From Gammaproteobacteria bacterium (lineage in GTDB: Bacteria; Pseudomonadota; Gammaproteobacteria; Pseudomonadales; Halieaceae): a stretch of DNA of 64,000 nt. Below are positions 16,991-26,275 of this stretch, piece after piece; the stretch's first letter is position 1; the number at the start of each line of letters is the position of its first letter. Position numbers and translations under genes: made by a program. The notes beneath the pieces are model-generated. The model saw only the letters and a list, made by a program, of their open reading frames with translations, was not told the origin of the DNA and did no database searches. The stretch lies in NCBI GenBank assembly GCA_030433415.1, contig JAUIMF010000002.1, positions 1-64,000 on the forward strand, given 5' to 3'.

Positions 16991-18436
16991 ATGGACATTC
17001 TGATTTTTGGTGCGCGGGGTGATCTGTCGGCGCGCAAGCTGTTCCCGGCGCTGTATCACCTCGACAGTTGTCGTCTGCTGCCCGAGGACGTACAGATTCT
17101 TGCGCTGGCGCGAGAGGATATCTCCCTTGAGGTGTTTCTCAACGACCTGAAGGAGCGGGTGCGGCGCTACGTAGATGACCAGCGCTGGTCCACGGAACAG
17201 TGGGAGGCCTTTGCATCGCGTTTTTCGTATCTTTGCTTCGATTTCAGGGATCAGGCGCAGTTTCAACTGCTCGCCGAACGCCTGGCTCCCGAGCGCACGG
17301 CCATGTTCTATCTAGCGACGCCGCCGTCGCTGTTTGGCCCGATCTGTGAGCACCTCGGCGCCGCGCAGTGCCTGGAGGGCGACCGCCGGGTGCTGCTGGA
17401 AAAACCCATCGGCCACGACCTGCAAAGCTGTATAGAGGTCAACGATACGGTGGCGCGCTTCTTCCCGGAGGAAGCGATCTATCGCCTGGATCATTACCTG
17501 GGCAAAGAAACGGTGCAGAATCTGCTGGTGCTGCGCTTTGGCAACCGCTTCATCAATACCCAGTGGGACCAGAGCTGCGTTGATCACGTGCAGATCACCG
17601 TGGCCGAACCCATTGGTATCGAGGGACGCTGGTCCTACTACGATAGCGTGGGGCAGTTGCGGGACATGGTTCAGAACCATCTGATGCAGCTGCTGTGCCT
17701 GGTGGCCATGGAACCCCCCAATTCGATGACCGCTGAGGGTATCCGTGATGAGAAGGTGAAAATCGTGCGCGCCCTGCGTCCCATCGATGCGGCGAATGTG
17801 CGCGATCACGCGGTGCGGGGGCAGTACAGTGCCGGCTGGCTACGTGGTGAACCCGTACCGGGCTATCTCGAAGAGGAAGATTGCCCCGAAACCGACAGTC
17901 GCACCGAGACCTTTGTGGCACTCAAGGCCTTCATCGACAACTGGCGCTGGGCCGGTGTGCCGTTCTACCTGCGCACCGGTAAGCGCATGCCGGAAAAACT
18001 CACCGAGATTGTCATCACTTACAAAGCGCTGCCGCACAATATATTTGCCCAGGCGGGACGGGACGATGTACCCAATCGTCTGGTGATCCGGCTGCAGCCC
18101 AACGAGGGCATCGAGATGCAGATGGTGTCCAAGCAGCACAGCCTGAAAAACAAGATGGGTCTGGTTACCCAGACGCTGAACCTGGATTTTCTCGGGTCGT
18201 CGGGCCTGGATCGCATTCCCGATGCCTACGAGCGTCTGTTCCTCGATGCGATCAATGGCGATCAGTCCCTGTTCGTCGGTCGCGAAGAGGTCGAAGAGTC
18301 CTGGCGCTGGTGCGACGGTCTGATCGAGGCCTGGCAAGAAAATGGGCTCGGTCTGCAGCGCTACCAGGCCGGTTCCTGGGGGCCGACGAAAGGCGAGCTG
18401 CTTATCGAGAAAGATGGCCGGAGCTGGCATGCCTGA
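16991..18436 (+). CDS. zwf: Glucose-6-phosphate 1-dehydrogenase
   Basis: The protein has 481 residues and oxidises glucose-6-phosphate to 6-phosphogluconolactone. It has the nucleotide-binding start MDILIFGARGDLSARKLFPALYHL, in which a slightly altered GASGDL-type motif reads GARGDL, and the active-site peptide RLDHYLGKETVQNLLVLRFGN (about residues 165-185). It is the oxidative entry to the Entner-Doudoroff route encoded around it. The last 8 nt overlap the start of pgl. Confidence 0.94.
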   Translation: MDILIFGARGDLSARKLFPALYHLDSCRLLPEDVQILALAREDISLEVFLNDLKERVRRYVDDQRWSTEQWEAFASRFSYLCFDFRDQAQFQLLAERLAPERTAMFYLATPPSLFGPICEHLGAAQCLEGDRRVLLEKPIGHDLQSCIEVNDTVARFFPEEAIYRLDHYLGKETVQNLLVLRFGNRFINTQWDQSCVDHVQITVAEPIGIEGRWSYYDSVGQLRDMVQNHLMQLLCLVAMEPPNSMTAEGIRDEKVKIVRALRPIDAANVRDHAVRGQYSAGWLRGEPVPGYLEEEDCPETDSRTETFVALKAFIDNWRWAGVPFYLRTGKRMPEKLTEIVITYKALPHNIFAQAGRDDVPNRLVIRLQPNEGIEMQMVSKQHSLKNKMGLVTQTLNLDFLGSSGLDRIPDAYERLFLDAINGDQSLFVGREEVEESWRWCDGLIEAWQENGLGLQRYQAGSWGPTKGELLIEKDGRSWHA

Positions 18437-19127
18437 GCTGCGCTGGCACCGTTTTTCTGATCGCGGAGCCCTCGACAATGCCCTGGCGAACCGCGTTGCC
18501 GGCGCGCTCGAAGAGGGATTGTTGCAGCGCTCATCGGCGAGTCTCGTCGTCTCGGGTGGTTCAACGCCCCGCGGCGTGTTTACGCAGCTTTCCCAGCGCC
18601 CCATCGACTGGCCCCGGGTAAAGGTGACCCTGGCCGACGAGCGCTGGGTGCCGGCTTCGCACGCCGACAGCAATGAGCGACTCGTATGCGAGACGCTGCT
18701 ACAGGACGCTGCGGCCCCGGCGAACTTCGTGTCTCTGTACCTTGACGGAAGCTCGGCGCAGGTAGCGCAGGAGGCGGTGGCGCAGCGCCTGGCCGCGCTC
18801 GATACCTTTGATGTGGTGATGCTGGGTATGGGTGAAGATGGCCATACCGCGTCGTTGTTTCCCGAGAGCACGGCGCTGGCGCAGGGCTTGGACCTGGCGA
18901 ACAAATCGCCCTGCATTGCCGTGACGCCGCCGCACGCCCCGCACGATCGTATGAGTCTCACGCTGCAACGCCTGGCAGATACCCGAACACTGATCTTGCA
19001 CATCACCGGGGATCGCAAGCGCGAGGTGTTTGAAGAGGCGTTTGCGCGTGGTGATGCTCTGCGCTGGCCCGTCGCGGCACTGGACACGCTGCCGTTGCCC
19101 GAGGTCGACGTGTACTGGGCGCCCTGA
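18429..19127 (+). CDS. pgl: 6-phosphogluconolactonase
   Basis: The protein has 232 residues of the DevB/Pgl type. It hydrolyses the lactone made by Zwf. Family features are VSGGSTPRGVFTQL near residue 40, VTLADERWVPASHADSNERL and MLGMGEDGHTASLFP. The ATG at 18429 lies inside the zwf end; a longer in-frame start would overlap zwf by 95 nt and adds no family sequence. It is the last gene of the hexR operon. Confidence 0.93.
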   Translation: MPELRWHRFSDRGALDNALANRVAGALEEGLLQRSSASLVVSGGSTPRGVFTQLSQRPIDWPRVKVTLADERWVPASHADSNERLVCETLLQDAAAPANFVSLYLDGSSAQVAQEAVAQRLAALDTFDVVMLGMGEDGHTASLFPESTALAQGLDLANKSPCIAVTPPHAPHDRMSLTLQRLADTRTLILHITGDRKREVFEEAFARGDALRWPVAALDTLPLPEVDVYWAP

Positions 19128-19159
19128 GCAAGATTTAACGGTAGGCACCCCGCCTGCTT

Positions 19160-19189
19160 TACAATGGGATTCTTTGCCTGGGAAATCCC
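19160..19189 (+). promoter_or_regulatory. -10 box and start-proximal hairpin of maeB
   Basis: TACAAT (19160-19165) is a good -10 hexamer, but I find no clear -35. Directly after it GGGATT (19166-19171) can pair with AATCCC (19184-19189), 3 nt before the maeB start codon. There is no clear Shine-Dalgarno sequence. The leader would be about 20 nt. Confidence 0.35.
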
Positions 19190-19192
19190 TTC

Positions 19193-21475
19193 ATGGACGA
19201 GGACAAAAACCCGTCGTCAGCCCGCGATGCGGCCCTGCGTTATCACGCCTATCCCAAGCCCGGGAAGCTCGAAATCCGCGCCACTAAGCCACTGGCAAAC
19301 GGTCAGGATCTGGCACGCGCCTATTCTCCTGGGGTGGCCGAGGCGTGTATCGAGATTGGCAAAGACCCCGCGAAGGCCGCGGACTACACCGCCCGCGGCA
19401 ATCTCGTCGCGGTGGTCAGCAATGGCACCGCCGTTCTGGGTCTGGGGGATATCGGTGGCCTGGCATCCAAGCCGGTTATGGAAGGCAAGGCGGTGCTGTT
19501 CAAGACCTTCGCGGGCATCGACTGTTTCGATATTGAGCTGAACGAGCGCGATCCAGAAAAACTCGCGGATATCGTGTGCGCCATGGAGCCGTCCTTTGGC
19601 GCCATCAATCTGGAAGACATCAAGGCGCCGGACTGTTTCGTGGTGGAGCAACGCTGCCGCGAACGCATGAATATTCCCGTCTTTCACGATGACCAGCACG
19701 GTACCGCCATCGTGGTGGGTGCTGCAGCGAAAAACGCCCTGCGCCTTGCAGGTAAGCGCTTCGAAGACATAAAGATTGTGTCGACCGGCGGTGGTGCGGC
19801 GGGCATCGCTTGCCTGAACATGCTGCTGAAACTCGGCGTACGTCGCGAAAACATCTGGCTGTGTGATATCCACGGGCTCGTGTACAGCGGTCGTGAAGAG
19901 GACATGAATCCCCAGAAAGCGGCCTTCGCCCAGGATACGGACGCTCGGACTTTGGATGATGTCATTGCCGGTGCGGACTTCTTTCTGGGCCTGAGCGGGC
20001 CAAAGGTCCTGACGCAGGAGCATGTGGCGGCGATGGCCGAGCGTCCCATTATCTTTGCCCTGGCCAACCCCGTGCCCGAGATTCTTCCGGACGAGGTCCG
20101 GGCGGTGGCCCCCGAGGCCCTGATGGCGACGGGGCGCTCCGACTACCCGAATCAGGTGAACAACGTGCTCTGCTTTCCGTTCATCTTCAGGGGTGCACTG
20201 GACGTCGGTGCCACCGAGATCAACGACGCGATGCAACTTGCCTGCATCGATGGCATTGCAGCGCTGGCGCGCGCGACCACCAGTGCAGAGGCCGCCGAAG
20301 CGTATCAGGAAGAGCAACTGGTATTTGGTACCGACTACTTGATTCCAAAGCCGTTTGATCCCCGGCTGATGGGCGTGGTCGCCAGCGCCGTGGCCAAGGC
20401 AGCGATGGAGTCCGGTGTGGCGACGCGGCCCGTTGAGGACTTCGAGGCCTACCGCGAACGCCTGGATGGTTCCGTATTCCGTTCCGCATTGATTATGCGC
20501 CCCGTATTCGCCGCCGCCGCGCGTTCCCAGCGCCGCATCGTATTTGCCGAAGGAGAGGATGAGCGCGTATTGCGCACGGCGCAGTCCATCGTCGAAGAGA
20601 TGACGGACCGGCCCATTCTCATCGGTCGACCCGAGATCATTGCAAGACGTTGCCAGCGTGCGGGACTGACGATCCGTCCCGGCGAGGACTTCGAGATCGT
20701 CAACCCCGAGGATGATCCCCGCCACCGCAAATACTGGGAGGCGTATCTTGCGCTGATGGCGCGGCGCGGCGTAACGCCGGATCTTGCGAAGGTGATCATG
20801 CGCACCAACACGACGGCGATTGCCGCGATCATGGTGTACTGTGGCGATGCTGACAGCCTGGTCTGCGGCAGCTTCGGCCAGTATCTCTGGCATCTGAACT
20901 ACATACGCCAGATTCTCGCCCGCGATGGCTACCACCCTCGGGGAGCGCTGTCGCTGATGATTATGGACGACGAGCCGCTGTTCATCGCCGACACCCACGT
21001 GCATCCGGAGCCCACACCCGAGCAGATTGCCGACACCGTGATTGCGACAGCGAATCACGTGCGGCGATTCGGTCTTAAGCCGAACATAGCGCTGTGTTCG
21101 CACTCGCAGTTTGGCAACCTGGATACCGACAGCGGCCGACGCATGCGCGAAGCGTTGCAGATACTCGAGGCCCGGGAGCCGGATTTTGATTACGAGGGAG
21201 AGATGCACGCGGATGCCGCTCTTGATCCGGACCTTCGTCAGCGGATCTTTCCCCATTCGCGCCTTGAAGGGCCCGCCAATGTGTTGGTGTTTGCCTACGG
21301 AGATGCGGCGTCCGGCGTGCGGAATATTCTGAAAACCCGCGGTGGGGCATTGGAAGTGGGGCCCATTCTTATGGGAATGGGCAACCGTGCACACATTGTG
21401 ACCCCGTCCATTACCGCGCGGGGTCTACTGAATATCTCCGCCCTGGCGGGGACCGATGTGGAGCACTATCGTTAA
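19193..21475 (+). CDS. maeB: NADP-dependent malic enzyme, MaeB type
   Basis: The protein has 760 residues and decarboxylates malate to pyruvate with NADP. The malic-enzyme half (about residues 1-430) has [40 protein letters not shown] and [14 protein letters not shown]. The C-terminal half (about 435-760) is a phosphotransacetylase-like domain, [17 protein letters not shown] to [13 protein letters not shown]. That domain is normally regulatory in MaeB enzymes. It follows pgl by 65 nt and probably has its own promoter. With Ppc it balances the C3 and C4 pools. Confidence 0.94.
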   Translation: MDEDKNPSSARDAALRYHAYPKPGKLEIRATKPLANGQDLARAYSPGVAEACIEIGKDPAKAADYTARGNLVAVVSNGTAVLGLGDIGGLASKPVMEGKAVLFKTFAGIDCFDIELNERDPEKLADIVCAMEPSFGAINLEDIKAPDCFVVEQRCRERMNIPVFHDDQHGTAIVVGAAAKNALRLAGKRFEDIKIVSTGGGAAGIACLNMLLKLGVRRENIWLCDIHGLVYSGREEDMNPQKAAFAQDTDARTLDDVIAGADFFLGLSGPKVLTQEHVAAMAERPIIFALANPVPEILPDEVRAVAPEALMATGRSDYPNQVNNVLCFPFIFRGALDVGATEINDAMQLACIDGIAALARATTSAEAAEAYQEEQLVFGTDYLIPKPFDPRLMGVVASAVAKAAMESGVATRPVEDFEAYRERLDGSVFRSALIMRPVFAAAARSQRRIVFAEGEDERVLRTAQSIVEEMTDRPILIGRPEIIARRCQRAGLTIRPGEDFEIVNPEDDPRHRKYWEAYLALMARRGVTPDLAKVIMRTNTTAIAAIMVYCGDADSLVCGSFGQYLWHLNYIRQILARDGYHPRGALSLMIMDDEPLFIADTHVHPEPTPEQIADTVIATANHVRRFGLKPNIALCSHSQFGNLDTDSGRRMREALQILEAREPDFDYEGEMHADAALDPDLRQRIFPHSRLEGPANVLVFAYGDAASGVRNILKTRGGALEVGPILMGMGNRAHIVTPSITARGLLNISALAGTDVEHYR

Positions 21476-21476
21476 G

Positions 21477-21512
21477 GCGATTGCCTAAGCGATTCCCTAA
21501 GCAATTACCTAT
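21477..21512 (+). repeat. Three degenerate 12-bp tandem repeats after maeB
   Basis: The units are GCGATTGCCTAA (21477-21488), GCGATTCCCTAA (21489-21500) and GCAATTACCTAT (21501-21512), starting 2 nt after the maeB stop. Each of the first two contains a TAA in the maeB frame or near it. No function is apparent. Confidence 0.8.
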
Positions 21513-21534
21513 GTGATCGTCGGGGTTGATGCCG

Positions 21535-21558
21535 TGGCGATAGCCGAGACTATCGCCA
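21535..21558. terminator. Hairpin between convergent maeB and the 304-aa protein gene
   Basis: TGGCGATAG (21535-21543) and CTATCGCCA (21550-21558) form a perfect 9-bp stem with a 6-nt loop. It lies between converging genes. No T run follows on either strand, so intrinsic termination is uncertain. Confidence 0.4.
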
Positions 21559-21583
21559 GGACCGTCACCAGGAAAAGGTGTCG

Positions 21584-22498
21584 TCAGTCACCAAAGAGCT
21601 TGCCCAGGGCCTTGTCCAGCACGCTGTCCACGGCTTCGTCGGTTTTCTCATCGACCTTGCCCTCGACTTTGCCTTCGACGCGGTCTTCCTGGCGCTTGGC
21701 CTTGCCACCAAGCGCTCCCATCATGCTTGAAAAGAGACCGCCGCTTTCTTCGGCTTCCTCTTCGTATTCAGAGGACTCGTTGGCCTCTGACTGGGCATTG
21801 GAGAGATTGCCAAGCATCGCACCGAAGCCTTCGAGGTTCATCGGTTGAGCGGGCAGTTCAAAGCGTGCGCCAGGGACTTTGTCGCCATCGATGCTGCTGA
21901 TGCGCATTTCGTTGCCATAGCGCAGAACTCCGGCATCGAGTTCCTCAAGCTTGGACCGCATGTCCTGACCCTGCTTCATGGCTTTGTCAGAGGCGAACTC
22001 CGCGGCCACGTTCATCATGCGAAACAGTGCGTCGCTGAACTCGCGAACGCGCTTGTCTTTCGACAGCACCATCGTCTCGCTGCGCTCCTGGCCATCTTCG
22101 TCCCGAAAACGGATTTCGTACACGTCACCTTTAATGCCGGCAACGGTTTCATTTTTACCCGTGTCTTTAACTGACAGCACGTCGACATCAAAATCGCTGG
22201 TCACCGTAGTCGGTGCCATATTCATGGATCCCATGCCTTTCATCATGGAGCCAGCATCGATCACGATGGGTTGGCCGTTGTTGACGCTCACGGTATAGAA
22301 CTTGCCGTCGCGCATCAGCGCGTAGCTCTCGGGGTTGGCATCGCTACCGATGCGAAGCATCGAATCGTTGTATTCGAAGGTGGCGGTACCACCGTCATTG
22401 CTGATGAGCGTAGCGCTGCCAGCAAGTACGACGGGAGCTGCGAGCAGTGCGGCACTTGTAGACAGCAGAGCGACGGCGCGGTAGAGCGGCTTGTTCAT
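21584..22498 (-). CDS. Periplasmic protein of unknown function, 304 aa
   Basis: I do not recognise a specific function. The protein begins with a signal peptide (hydrophobic stretch about residues 8-22, cleavage likely after VLA) and then a beta-rich domain (about 24-240) reminiscent of DUF4412-type periplasmic proteins. The tail is low in complexity: an acidic run (SSEYEEEAEESGG), a short hydrophobic patch FSSMMGALGG, and a charged amphipathic helix with EGKVEGKV repeats that ends in LDKALGKLFGD. The tail could bind membranes or form a coiled coil. AAGGAG sits 9 nt upstream of the chosen ATG; a longer in-frame start would overlap the upstream gene. The next gene upstream ends 52 nt away on the same strand. 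Confidence 0.7.
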   Translation of the reverse strand: MNKPLYRAVALLSTSAALLAAPVVLAGSATLISNDGGTATFEYNDSMLRIGSDANPESYALMRDGKFYTVSVNNGQPIVIDAGSMMKGMGSMNMAPTTVTSDFDVDVLSVKDTGKNETVAGIKGDVYEIRFRDEDGQERSETMVLSKDKRVREFSDALFRMMNVAAEFASDKAMKQGQDMRSKLEELDAGVLRYGNEMRISSIDGDKVPGARFELPAQPMNLEGFGAMLGNLSNAQSEANESSEYEEEAEESGGLFSSMMGALGGKAKRQEDRVEGKVEGKVDEKTDEAVDSVLDKALGKLFGD

Positions 22499-22550
22499 GA
22501 ACTTCTCCTTACTGATATGAGTTGGGTTGCCGGCGGAAGCGTTCGCGGCA

Positions 22551-23138
22551 TCAGGTGTCAGTGGGGGCGGGAGCCAGATCCCGGTAAAAACAATACTGCG
22601 CCGCAATACACACCGGGACGGCGACCAGCAGACCGAGGCCAAAGGGTATGCTGCCCAGTATCAACAATATTCCCAGCAGCAGTACCAGTACCAGATACGG
22701 CCAGAAATGCCGGTGCAGGGTTTTACGGCTGGTTTCCATCGCTGGCCAGAAATCCAGGCCCCGATCAACGATCAGAAGCGTGGTGATGCCGTAAACGACT
22801 GCGGCATAAATTCCCGGCAACAGCAGCAGAAAAATACCGATAGTGACGATCACCGATACCAGCACCGATGCGATCACCACCGGGACAAAAAATGAAAAGC
22901 CATCAAAGAGGCGCCCGATGCGCAGGGGTTCGCCGCGGTCCAGGGACAATATCATCAGGTAAAGACCGGCCAGGAGCGGTGGCGCGACGAGCATGTTGGC
23001 GAAGGGAATCCAACTGGCGAGTGCGTTAAGCAGCACTACCAGGGCGGTAGCACCCGAAAGGAGCATGGGTTGCTTCAGATAGAGCTGCCAGCCTTCGCGA
23101 AGGCAGTTGCCGATGTCAGGGCTGGTGTCGGTATTCAT
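22551..23138 (-). CDS. Integral membrane protein of unknown function, 195 aa
   Basis: The protein has 195 residues with about five to six hydrophobic segments and short loops, beginning with an N-terminal cytoplasmic REGWQLYLKQPMLL. It resembles the YciC/BPSS1780-like group of small inner-membrane proteins (glycerophosphoryl-diester-phosphodiesterase-like membrane domain), but I cannot name a substrate. It may be co-transcribed with the downstream 304-residue periplasmic protein (52-nt gap), as an envelope pair. Confidence 0.7.
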   Translation of the reverse strand: MNTDTSPDIGNCLREGWQLYLKQPMLLSGATALVVLLNALASWIPFANMLVAPPLLAGLYLMILSLDRGEPLRIGRLFDGFSFFVPVVIASVLVSVIVTIGIFLLLLPGIYAAVVYGITTLLIVDRGLDFWPAMETSRKTLHRHFWPYLVLVLLLGILLILGSIPFGLGLLVAVPVCIAAQYCFYRDLAPAPTDT

Positions 23139-23227
23139 GGACTCAGGCTAGCACAAATTCCCAGCAGTACACGTGACTATTGATGTCGCACGCCATGGAG
23201 CTCGCGGCAACGACAGCTCCCCGCGTG

Positions 23228-23575
23228 TCATACGATGTCCAGGAGACGCTCAAAGGGGCGTCCAACAACCGCTTTTTTGCCGTTGATTCCGATGGGGCGT
23301 TGAATCAGACGGGGTTCTGCGGCCATGGCGGCAAAAACTTCGTCATCGCTGGCCGCGTCGGCCAGATCAAACTTCACCGCATCCTTGGCCCGCAGAAACT
23401 CCCTGGGACTGACATCGCCGAGCTTGCGGGCGATATCGCGAAGCTCTTCTTCGCTGAGCAGTTCACTTTTGTTGGTGTACTTGCGAATCTGCGGTTCCAC
23501 GCCGTTCTCCTGCAGCAGGGCGAGGCCATTGCGCGAGGTGCTGCAGTTGGGGTTGTGAATCAATACGTAGGTCAT
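23228..23575 (-). CDS. arsC: ArsC-family thiol oxidoreductase (arsenate reductase-like)
   Basis: The protein has 115 residues in a thioredoxin-like ArsC fold. The catalytic cysteine is in IHNPNCSTSRNGLALL (Cys11), and the C-terminal half has PRLIQRPIGINGKKAVVGRP with the arginines that bind the oxyanion in glutaredoxin-dependent arsenate reductases. No arsB, acr3 or arsR gene lies nearby, so a role in arsenic resistance is not supported by context. Single arsC-like genes of this type are common and some are YfgD- or Spx-like. The activity is therefore a family-level guess. Confidence 0.8.
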   Translation of the reverse strand: MTYVLIHNPNCSTSRNGLALLQENGVEPQIRKYTNKSELLSEEELRDIARKLGDVSPREFLRAKDAVKFDLADAASDDEVFAAMAAEPRLIQRPIGINGKKAVVGRPFERLLDIV

Positions 23576-23741
23576 GGTGAAAGTTCCGGTGATGTTTGCA
23601 GGCGTGAATTATGCGCCACCGCCGCGCGTGCCGAAACCGTTGTTACCGTACAAGAGTGCCCCACAAGAGTACCCTGCAAGAGTAGCTGCCTTTTTGGCCA
23701 TGCGAGCAGTACGATAACCCTTTCGTTGTGGAATACACGGA

Positions 23742-24716
23742 ATGGATGAAATTCCCGGATTTGCAGACATAGAGGCTGCTGCAGCGCAGATTGCCGGGCA
23801 TGCCGTGCGCACGCCGCTGCTTGATAACGCCGTGCTGAACGATGTGACGGGGCGTGAGGTGTTCGTGAAACCTGAAATGCTGCAGCGCAGTGGCAGCTTC
23901 AAGTTTCGAGGCGCCTACAACCGGTTGTCACGGTTGAACGCAGAAGAGCGGGAGCAGGGTGTAGTGGCCTGGTCCTCGGGAAATCACGCCCAGGGTGTGG
24001 CCGCGGCCGCCGCCATGCTGGGTGTGCGGGCGCGCATCGTCATGCCCGATGATGCGCCGGCGATCAAGCGCGACAACACGCTCGCGTTGGGTGGCGAGAT
24101 CGTTGGCTACGATCGCTATTCCCAGGATCGCGAAACCATCGCCCGGGAACTGGTCGCTCGCGACGGCGGAGTCATTGTGCCGTCCTATGACGATCCCTGG
24201 ATCATTGCCGGGCAGGGGACCGCTGGCCTGGAGATTCTGAACGATGCCCATGCGCAGGGCGTCCATCTCGATGCCTTGCTGGTCTGCTGCGGCGGCGGTG
24301 GGCTGACTGCCGGCTGTGCATTGGCCGCAGCAGAGCTCAGTCCCGACACGGCGGTGTACGCGGTTGAGCCCGAGGGTTACGACGACCACGCCCGTTCCCT
24401 GCAATCCGGTCGACGTGAATCCGCCGATACATCAAAGTCCTCGTTATGTGATGCCCTGCTGACCCCGTCGCCGGGAAAACTCACGTTTGCCATTAATCAG
24501 GGCTTGCTGGCTGGCGCCCTTGTGGTGAGCGAAGATGAGGTGCGGGCTGCGATGCGATTCGCTTTTCGCGAACTCAAACTGGTGGTGGAGCCGGGCGGTG
24601 CGGTTGCGCTTGCCGCGCTGCTGTCGAATAAACTGCCCGCCTGTCATGAGCGCGTGGCGGTCATGCTGAGCGGCGGCAATGTGGACCCCGACCTATTTGC
24701 CGAGGTGCTGTCATGA
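23742..24716 (+). CDS. Threonine/serine dehydratase, PLP-dependent
   Basis: The protein has 324 residues and is a fold-type II PLP enzyme. The lysine that binds PLP is in [12 protein letters not shown] (about residue 55), the phosphate-binding loop is [11 protein letters not shown] (about residue 185), and [10 protein letters not shown] binds the substrate carboxylate. It lacks the C-terminal ACT domains of biosynthetic IlvA. It is therefore of the catabolic TdcB, serine dehydratase or serine racemase type. The 4-nt overlap with sdaA argues for serine breakdown to pyruvate or for racemisation of serine feeding SdaA. The substrate cannot be fixed from sequence alone. Confidence 0.85.
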   Translation: MDEIPGFADIEAAAAQIAGHAVRTPLLDNAVLNDVTGREVFVKPEMLQRSGSFKFRGAYNRLSRLNAEEREQGVVAWSSGNHAQGVAAAAAMLGVRARIVMPDDAPAIKRDNTLALGGEIVGYDRYSQDRETIARELVARDGGVIVPSYDDPWIIAGQGTAGLEILNDAHAQGVHLDALLVCCGGGGLTAGCALAAAELSPDTAVYAVEPEGYDDHARSLQSGRRESADTSKSSLCDALLTPSPGKLTFAINQGLLAGALVVSEDEVRAAMRFAFRELKLVVEPGGAVALAALLSNKLPACHERVAVMLSGGNVDPDLFAEVLS

Positions 24717-26116
24717 GCATCAGTACCTTTGACCTGTTCAAGGTGGGCATAGGCCCGTCAAGCAGCCACACCGTTGGCCCAATGGTGGCGGCCAGACTAT
24801 TCGTAGAGAGCCTGATCGCGCAGGGGAACCTCGAGCAGGTACAGCGCGTGCAGGCGGAGCTCTATGGCTCTCTCGGTGCCACGGGGGCGGGTCACGGGTC
24901 CCCCAAGGCCATCATCCTGGGTCTTGAGGGTGAACGCCCCGACACTGTCGATGTTGAGGCGATTGACGGGCGCGTGGCCCGAGCCCGCGAAGAGGGTCTA
25001 CTGCATCTGGCGGGAACGCATCGCATCGATTTCAATTATCGCGACGATCTGGTGATGCACCGCGAGCAGGTACTGGCGCACCATGCCAATGGCATGCGAT
25101 TCAGCGCCTTCGACGCGGCGGATGCGTTGCTTGCCAGTCAGGTTTTCTATTCCGTGGGCGGTGGCTTTGTGATTGATGAAAGCGCCGCCGATGCCGAGAA
25201 CCCCATCGTCGAAGACGCGACCTCGTTGCCGTATCCGTTTACGAGCGCCGCAGAGCTGCTGGATCAGTGTCGCGAGCACGGGCTGTCGATCAGCGCCCTG
25301 ATGCTGGCGAATGAGAAATCCTGGCGCGACGACGCCGAAATACGACGCGAACTACTAGCGCTCTGGTCCGTTATGGACGCGTGTATCGAGCGCGGTTGTC
25401 GCAGCGAAGGGATCATGCCGGGCGGACTGAAGGTGCGCCGCCGCGCTCCCCAGCTTTACCGCCAGCTCAAGGGGCACGCCAATCCCCTGGGCGACGCCTC
25501 TCTCAACACCATGGATTGGGTGACGCTCTACGCGCTGGCGGTGAACGAAGAGAATGCCGCGGGTGGGCGCATCGTCACTGCCCCCACCAATGGGGCTGCG
25601 GGCATCATACCCGCCGTGCTCAAGTACTACCTGAAGCATTGCGACGGTGCGGGGGAGGACGATATCTGCCGTTTTCTGCTGACTGCCGGGGCGATCGGCA
25701 TTCTCTACAAGATCAATGCCTCGATCTCGGGCGCCGAAGTCGGCTGTCAGGGCGAGGTGGGTTCCGCCTGTTCCATGGCGGCGGGTGCCCTTGCCGACGC
25801 CCTTGGTGGCACGCCGGCACAGGTGGAAAATGCCGCCGAAATTGCCATGGAACATAACCTCGGCCTGACCTGCGACCCCATCGGGGGCCTGGTGCAGGTA
25901 CCGTGTATTGAACGCAACGCCATGGGTGCCATCAAGGCGATTTCGGCGGCCCGCATGGCCCTGCGTGGCTCCGGCGAACACTACGTGTCACTGGATCAGG
26001 TGATTCGCACCATGCGCGAAACCGGGAGGGATATGCAGGACAAGTACAAGGAAACGGCCCGCGGCGGTCTTGCCGTCCATGTGCTGGAGATGCCCGTCAG
26101 CGTTGTGGAGTGCTGA
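24713..26116 (+). CDS. sdaA: L-serine ammonia-lyase (iron-sulfur)
   Basis: The protein has 467 residues, single-chain type with fused beta and alpha domains. It deaminates L-serine to pyruvate with a [4Fe-4S] cluster. The N-terminal domain begins with [21 protein letters not shown]. The catalytic domain has [32 protein letters not shown] and [18 protein letters not shown], which hold the cluster cysteines. The start overlaps the upstream dehydratase stop by 4 nt (ATGA), so both enzymes are made together. Confidence 0.95.
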   Translation: MSISTFDLFKVGIGPSSSHTVGPMVAARLFVESLIAQGNLEQVQRVQAELYGSLGATGAGHGSPKAIILGLEGERPDTVDVEAIDGRVARAREEGLLHLAGTHRIDFNYRDDLVMHREQVLAHHANGMRFSAFDAADALLASQVFYSVGGGFVIDESAADAENPIVEDATSLPYPFTSAAELLDQCREHGLSISALMLANEKSWRDDAEIRRELLALWSVMDACIERGCRSEGIMPGGLKVRRRAPQLYRQLKGHANPLGDASLNTMDWVTLYALAVNEENAAGGRIVTAPTNGAAGIIPAVLKYYLKHCDGAGEDDICRFLLTAGAIGILYKINASISGAEVGCQGEVGSACSMAAGALADALGGTPAQVENAAEIAMEHNLGLTCDPIGGLVQVPCIERNAMGAIKAISAARMALRGSGEHYVSLDQVIRTMRETGRDMQDKYKETARGGLAVHVLEMPVSVVEC

Positions 26117-26275
26117 GGCGCGCTGTTACCTTGGGCCAATTTTTTCGGGCGCTGTCGCCATGGCCTGAAGAACTGAAGCGGGGCAGAATCGACGGGTTTT
26201 GTGGCGCTAACGTCACCCCGTAACGAAATCACAGCTAGAACAAAACTACCGCAAATCCAACGCAAGGAGCTCAGC

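Noticed and set aside
19217-21394. A 725-residue reading frame on the minus strand opposite maeB
   Set aside because: It mirrors the maeB codons, its translation is rich in His, Gln and Arg with no family motif, and maeB itself is certain.
23228-23575. An arsenic resistance locus
   Set aside because: The ArsC-like gene stands alone, without arsR, arsB, acr3 or arsH nearby.
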